Source of the DNA: Synechococcus sp. BS301-5m-G53
GTDB taxonomy: Bacteria > Cyanobacteriota > Cyanobacteriia > PCC-6307 > Cyanobiaceae
NCBI GenBank assembly: GCA_016779825.1
Contig: JADHMX010000010.1
Coordinates: forward strand, 1-34,130
Reading direction: 5' to 3'
DNA: 34,130 nt
Shown: positions 31,980-34,130 of the stretch, one piece after another
Position numbering within the stretch: the stretch's first letter is position 1
Layout of the letters: each line of letters begins with the position of its first letter
Position numbers and translations under genes: made by a program
The notes under the pieces: model-generated
Told to the model about the DNA's origin: nothing
What the model saw: only the letters and a program-made list of their open reading frames with translations
Database searches by the model: none

Positions 31980-32068
31980 TCACAACCGACCATAGGGTCT
32001 GTCTAGGGACAAACACCGATGCCTGATGTGATCTGAACGATCAGCGTGGTGCATCAGCAACAACATCC

Positions 32069-32218
32069 ATGGCACTGATTTGTTGTTCCCATTGCGGTCA
32101 CATGCACTCAAGCCTGCGAGGGGACTGCCCCCAGTGCAACAAGCAGGCAGCAGGGCAGAGCAACGATCATGCATCTGGCCAGCGAAGACCGTGGTCCACC
32201 AACCTTTGGCAGGTCTGA
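32069..32218 (+). CDS. 49-residue zinc-ribbon peptide
   Basis: Read by hand. ATG at 32069 encodes MALICCSHCGHMHSSLRGDC, then PQCNKQAAGQSNDHASGQRR and PWSTNLWQV. CSHCG and CPQCN form two CxxC knuckles spaced like a zinc ribbon, separated by 11 residues, followed by a polar basic tail. Two further histidines lie between the knuckles. The opposite-strand frame 31980-32486 is longer but has no recognisable protein pattern. It sits about 140 bases before another CxxC peptide gene on the same strand. Confidence 0.6.
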   Translation: MALICCSHCGHMHSSLRGDCPQCNKQAAGQSNDHASGQRRPWSTNLWQV

Positions 32219-32360
32219 TCAAGACACGGCCGAGCAACTCCAACCTCCCGTGAAGCCCCCTCGGCATGACAAGAGCTTGCACACAAGGGGGAAAGCTCCT
32301 GCGAAAAAAGTAGAGAGCTGCGTTTTGGTTGCTAGGTGTTGAGTGTGTGAAGAAGCCACC

Positions 32361-32525
32361 ATGGCCTTTGAAGCTCCCCCTGCAGAAGGACGCCAGTGCA
32401 TCGGTTGCGGTGAGATCCAACCACTCAATTTCTTCGGCTTGGACAGCAAGGAGTGCCGAAGCTGTGAAGCCATACGCCGCCAACATGCTGTTAAACAGGA
32501 TGCCGATCAGGCTGGAGAGGGTTAA
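32361..32525 (+). CDS. 54-residue CxxC-CxxC zinc-finger peptide
   Basis: From the ATG at 32361 the peptide reads MAFEAPPAEGRQCIGCGEIQ, PLNFFGLDSKECRSC and EAIRRQHAVKQD, with an acidic end. The pattern CxxCGExxPLxxF...CxxC is the small zinc finger often found at the front of endonuclease VII/HNH-type proteins and as a stand-alone domain in phages. Here it stands alone with no nuclease domain behind it. A GTG six codons earlier (32343) is an alternative start. The gene is probably a DNA- or protein-binding accessory; the function is not known. Confidence 0.65.
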   Translation: MAFEAPPAEGRQCIGCGEIQPLNFFGLDSKECRSCEAIRRQHAVKQDADQAGEG

Positions 32526-32651
32526 AAAATCCCACAGGCCTCAACAGCTTCAATCAAAGTCTTGAATCAATACAGTTAGCAATAAGCATATGCACCAATG
32601 TTCAAGCCAGAGCCAGGAGCTATCACAGGGGCATAGTTGAAAAGAGTTCTC

Positions 32652-32840
32652 ATGGGCAAGGTTCTTTCTGCAGCAAAATGGTCGTTCGATCTTCTTGGTC
32701 AACGCATTGCGGCTCTTCGTCTTAAAAAAAGCTTTTCCGAATCAAGGATTTATAGCGAACTGGCATACGACGAATCACAGATGAAGGAGGCAGATGCCGG
32801 CAAACGAGAGCAGAAGTCAAATCTCGAGTACGACTGCTGA
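32652..32840 (+). CDS. Small hypothetical protein
   Basis: ATG at 32652 (five codons inside the track frame, which opens with TTG) follows AAAAGAG at a sensible spacing. The 62 residues read MGKVLSAAKWSFDLLGQRIA, ALRLKKSFSESRIYSELAY, then a highly charged tail ending NLEYDC. The N-terminal half is an amphipathic basic helix that could lie on a membrane; the tail is acidic. No family is recognised. The 125 bases upstream show no other gene. Confidence 0.5.
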   Translation: MGKVLSAAKWSFDLLGQRIAALRLKKSFSESRIYSELAYDESQMKEADAGKREQKSNLEYDC

Positions 32841-33057
32841 CATCTGAATCCAGCATTCCTCCCGCACCCGATCTGGGCCCGACAAATCAACGTCTCAAAA
32901 CATCACCGGGAGATGCATGATCCAACAGCTTCGACTTCAAATCACTGCCATCGGGGCCTAAACCGCTGTGAGAGGAGATTGGCAGTTTCAGCCCAAACCC
33001 CCTAGAACGCATACCAACATCGTTCTCGCTATGGCCTTGATTCCCCGCTGGCAGGTC

Positions 33058-33207
33058 ATGACTGACAGCAGCAAATCCATGGTGAAACGATCCGCAATCA
33101 CGATTGTGGTCGTCTTGATCGGGTTAACGCTGCTGCGTGCAATGTTTGGGTGGATCCTGCTCGGCCTCGCCTTCTACGGCGCCTGGTGTCTACTGAACCG
33201 GAAATAA
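33058..33207 (+). CDS. 49-residue membrane peptide
   Basis: ATG at 33058 is chosen among several in-frame starts (33031 and 33079 also possible). The peptide MTDSSKSMVKRSAITIVVVL continues IGLTLLRAMFGWILLGLAFYG and AWCLLNRK. It has one long or two short hydrophobic helices separated by an arginine, with a basic end. It lies three bases upstream of the next membrane peptide gene, so the two are surely one unit if both are real. The 217 bases before it contain only scattered very short frames. Confidence 0.6.
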   Translation: MTDSSKSMVKRSAITIVVVLIGLTLLRAMFGWILLGLAFYGAWCLLNRK

Positions 33208-33210
33208 CCG

Positions 33211-33357
33211 ATGAACGAAGAGCCAAAGCAAACCAGACGATCGCTGTACATCTGGGCCCTTGCACTCAATGTGGTGGCTTGGGGTGGTTACTTTTATCTG
33301 ACCAAGGTGATGGGAATCGACTTCGAATCGATTCGTCAGGCCAGAATGGCTGGTTAA
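33211..33357 (+). CDS. 48-residue single-helix membrane peptide
   Basis: Read by hand. ATG at 33211 follows the upstream stop after three bases. The peptide MNEEPKQTRRSLYIWALALN continues VVAWGGYFYLTKVMGIDFES and IRQARMAG. A charged N-terminus precedes one membrane span of about 20 residues and a polar tail. The tight spacing to the preceding membrane peptide gene supports both. No named family is recognised. Confidence 0.6.
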   Translation: MNEEPKQTRRSLYIWALALNVVAWGGYFYLTKVMGIDFESIRQARMAG

Positions 33358-33384
33358 ATCTCGAGTCCACCCAAGGGGAGGAGC

Positions 33385-33507
33385 TCAACTGCTCCCGAGC
33401 AGACCGAGAGCTGACGCCCTCCGCTGGAAGCCGGTCAACAGCGCATCAGGTCCCTTCTTCTGGCCGATGAGGATTCCTTGCCCCATGGCAATAGCGGAAG
33501 GGATCAC
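33385..33507 (-). CDS. Possible 40-residue peptide with a strong ribosome site
   Basis: A perfect Shine-Dalgarno AGAGGAGG lies seven bases before a GTG at 33507 on the minus strand. The frame reads VIPSAIAMGQGILIGQKKGP then DALLTGFQRRASALGLLGSS, stop at 33385. The same ribosome site also precedes a two-codon ATG-ACG-TGA frame that it overlaps. The peptide is small and glycine-rich with a basic middle; I do not recognise it. The remainder of the gap between 33358 and 33612 shows nothing else. Confidence 0.35.
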   Translation of the reverse strand: MIPSAIAMGQGILIGQKKGPDALLTGFQRRASALGLLGSS

Positions 33508-33612
33508 GTCATAACCTCCTCTTAAAGAGCAGGTCGCTTTCCCTTGAATCGCCCCTTTAGACCAGATTCCAGAACTCACCCAGGCTTGGGTGACAACCGA
33601 TCCGAACGCTTG

Positions 33613-34130
33613 ATGAGGCAAAAGACTGTGCAGCGCATCTGCGGCCAGGCTTTTGTTTTTTTTGGAGTTGTTGTTCTTGGGGTTTCACTTTATAAGTTTG
33701 TCATTGCTTTCTGGCTCGATGGCTCTCCATGGGCTGAGTTGCAGCTGAGTGCCGCTGGCTTGCTCTTGGTTGTATCCGGACGATTTTTCCGGAACTCAGG
33801 CTTCTTAACATCCTTACTTTCAGAAATCAGTCCTTCCGCTCAAGCACGGCGCTCATCTCTGATGCTTGCCCTTGCATTGTTCCTCATGGGCTGTGTGGTT
33901 GTGCTCAAGATTTCTATCCAGGACATTTATCGCTACAAGCGCCTTCTCGGAGAAGGGGGGATTCTGGAGTACTTGCAAGCTCTGATTCTTTTTACCTCTG
34001 CCTGGGTTTCCTGGCTCATCTCCAAAGATCTACGTAAGCGCTTATCCAAGCGCTTGCATTCCTTGATTTACGCGATAATTTCTTTCGCCATGCTTTTTAT
34101 TGGACTGGAGGAAATTGCCTGGGGTCAGAT
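33613..34130 (+). CDS. Hypothetical multi-pass membrane protein, 3' end missing
   Basis: The frame is open at the right edge and missing from the track. ATG at 33613 encodes at least 172 residues with several membrane segments (AFVFFGVVVLGVSLYKFVIA; AAGLLLVVSG; LMLALALFLMGCVVVLKI; LEYLQALILFTSAWVSWLI; IYAIISFAMLFIGLEEIAWG). The late motif LEEIAWGQ, preceded by GGILEYLQAL, resembles a widespread bacterial membrane family with an EEISWGQ-like motif of unknown role. Base composition is clearly more AT-rich than the backbone, with TTA, CTT and TTT codons frequent, which suggests acquisition from elsewhere. Confidence 0.75.
   Translation, partial: MRQKTVQRICGQAFVFFGVVVLGVSLYKFVIAFWLDGSPWAELQLSAAGLLLVVSGRFFRNSGFLTSLLSEISPSAQARRSSLMLALALFLMGCVVVLKISIQDIYRYKRLLGEGGILEYLQALILFTSAWVSWLISKDLRKRLSKRLHSLIYAIISFAMLFIGLEEIAWGQ

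Noticed and set aside
31980-32486. 168-codon minus-strand ORF
   Set aside because: It covers two plus-strand zinc-finger frames, and the translation shows no domain or start signal. The CxxC patterns on the plus strand are more convincing.
30269-34130. Integration at tRNA-Pro with a duplicated 3' end (att site)
   Set aside because: I looked for a repeat of the tRNA 3' end (TTCGAATCCTGTCTCCCCGA) downstream and saw none in the window. No integrase gene is present either.
1-34130. CRISPR array, insertion sequence or transposase
   Set aside because: No regularly spaced direct repeats, terminal inverted repeats or transposase motifs were seen.

Overview
The window looks like a chromosomal segment of a marine picocyanobacterium of the Synechococcus/Cyanobium type. 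The evidence is the GC-rich backbone, tight gene packing with many ATGA/TGATG start-stop overlaps, and cyanobacterial genes: prolycopene isomerase (crtH), a PsbY-like photosystem II protein, Ycf54 of the chlorophyll cyclase, folate-dependent trmFO, and a CGFS glutaredoxin/BolA pair. No genus or strain can be fixed without a search.

Layout. 1-533: 5' part of an LCP-family cell-wall protein gene (minus). 602-4569: CPA2 cation/proton antiporter with two UspA-like domains, and an ABC exporter (both minus). 4623-5506: a small plus-strand gene, a glycine-tailed RRM protein (minus) and another small plus-strand gene. 5527-8015: small secreted cysteine protein, DEAD-box helicase and stand-alone cupin (all minus). 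8029-17549: recD-recB, then a small opposite-strand gene behind a terminator-capped candidate RNA, then recC and a PPP-family phosphatase. 17596-18997: pdxJ-ycf54-small protein, an overlapping minus-strand unit. 18996-22100: plus-strand acyltransferase, exported protein, BolA and monothiol glutaredoxin, then a minus-strand small gene and an atypical OmpR-type regulator. 22189-23065: very small genes and a terminator. 23081-27865: a minus-strand run of membrane protein, small hypothetical, crtH, CDF-like transporter and trmFO. 27913-30342: psbY, gamma carbonic anhydrase-like protein, tRNA-Lys, a 30-codon membrane peptide, a renalase-like flavoprotein and tRNA-Pro.

The character changes after tRNA-Pro (30269-30342). 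The remaining 3.7 kb looks more AT-rich and holds mostly unassigned genes of 36-71 codons on both strands. They include single-helix membrane peptides, two neighbouring zinc-ribbon peptides and two tightly packed gene pairs, and they end in an AT-rich membrane protein gene cut by the window edge. Several are below the length cutoff of the ORF track and were read by hand.

Functional links visible in the layout: RecB, RecC and RecD supply a complete recombinational nuclease/helicase; BolA and Grx4 form a known iron-sulfur partnership; Ycf54 supports Mg-protoporphyrin monomethyl ester cyclase and overlaps pdxJ. Points most worth a second look are the microprotein-rich tract, the candidate RNA at about 13246-13360, the regulator lacking the usual phospho-acceptor Asp, and the CDF-like protein with an altered metal site. 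All functional calls rest on reading motifs by eye; no database search was possible.
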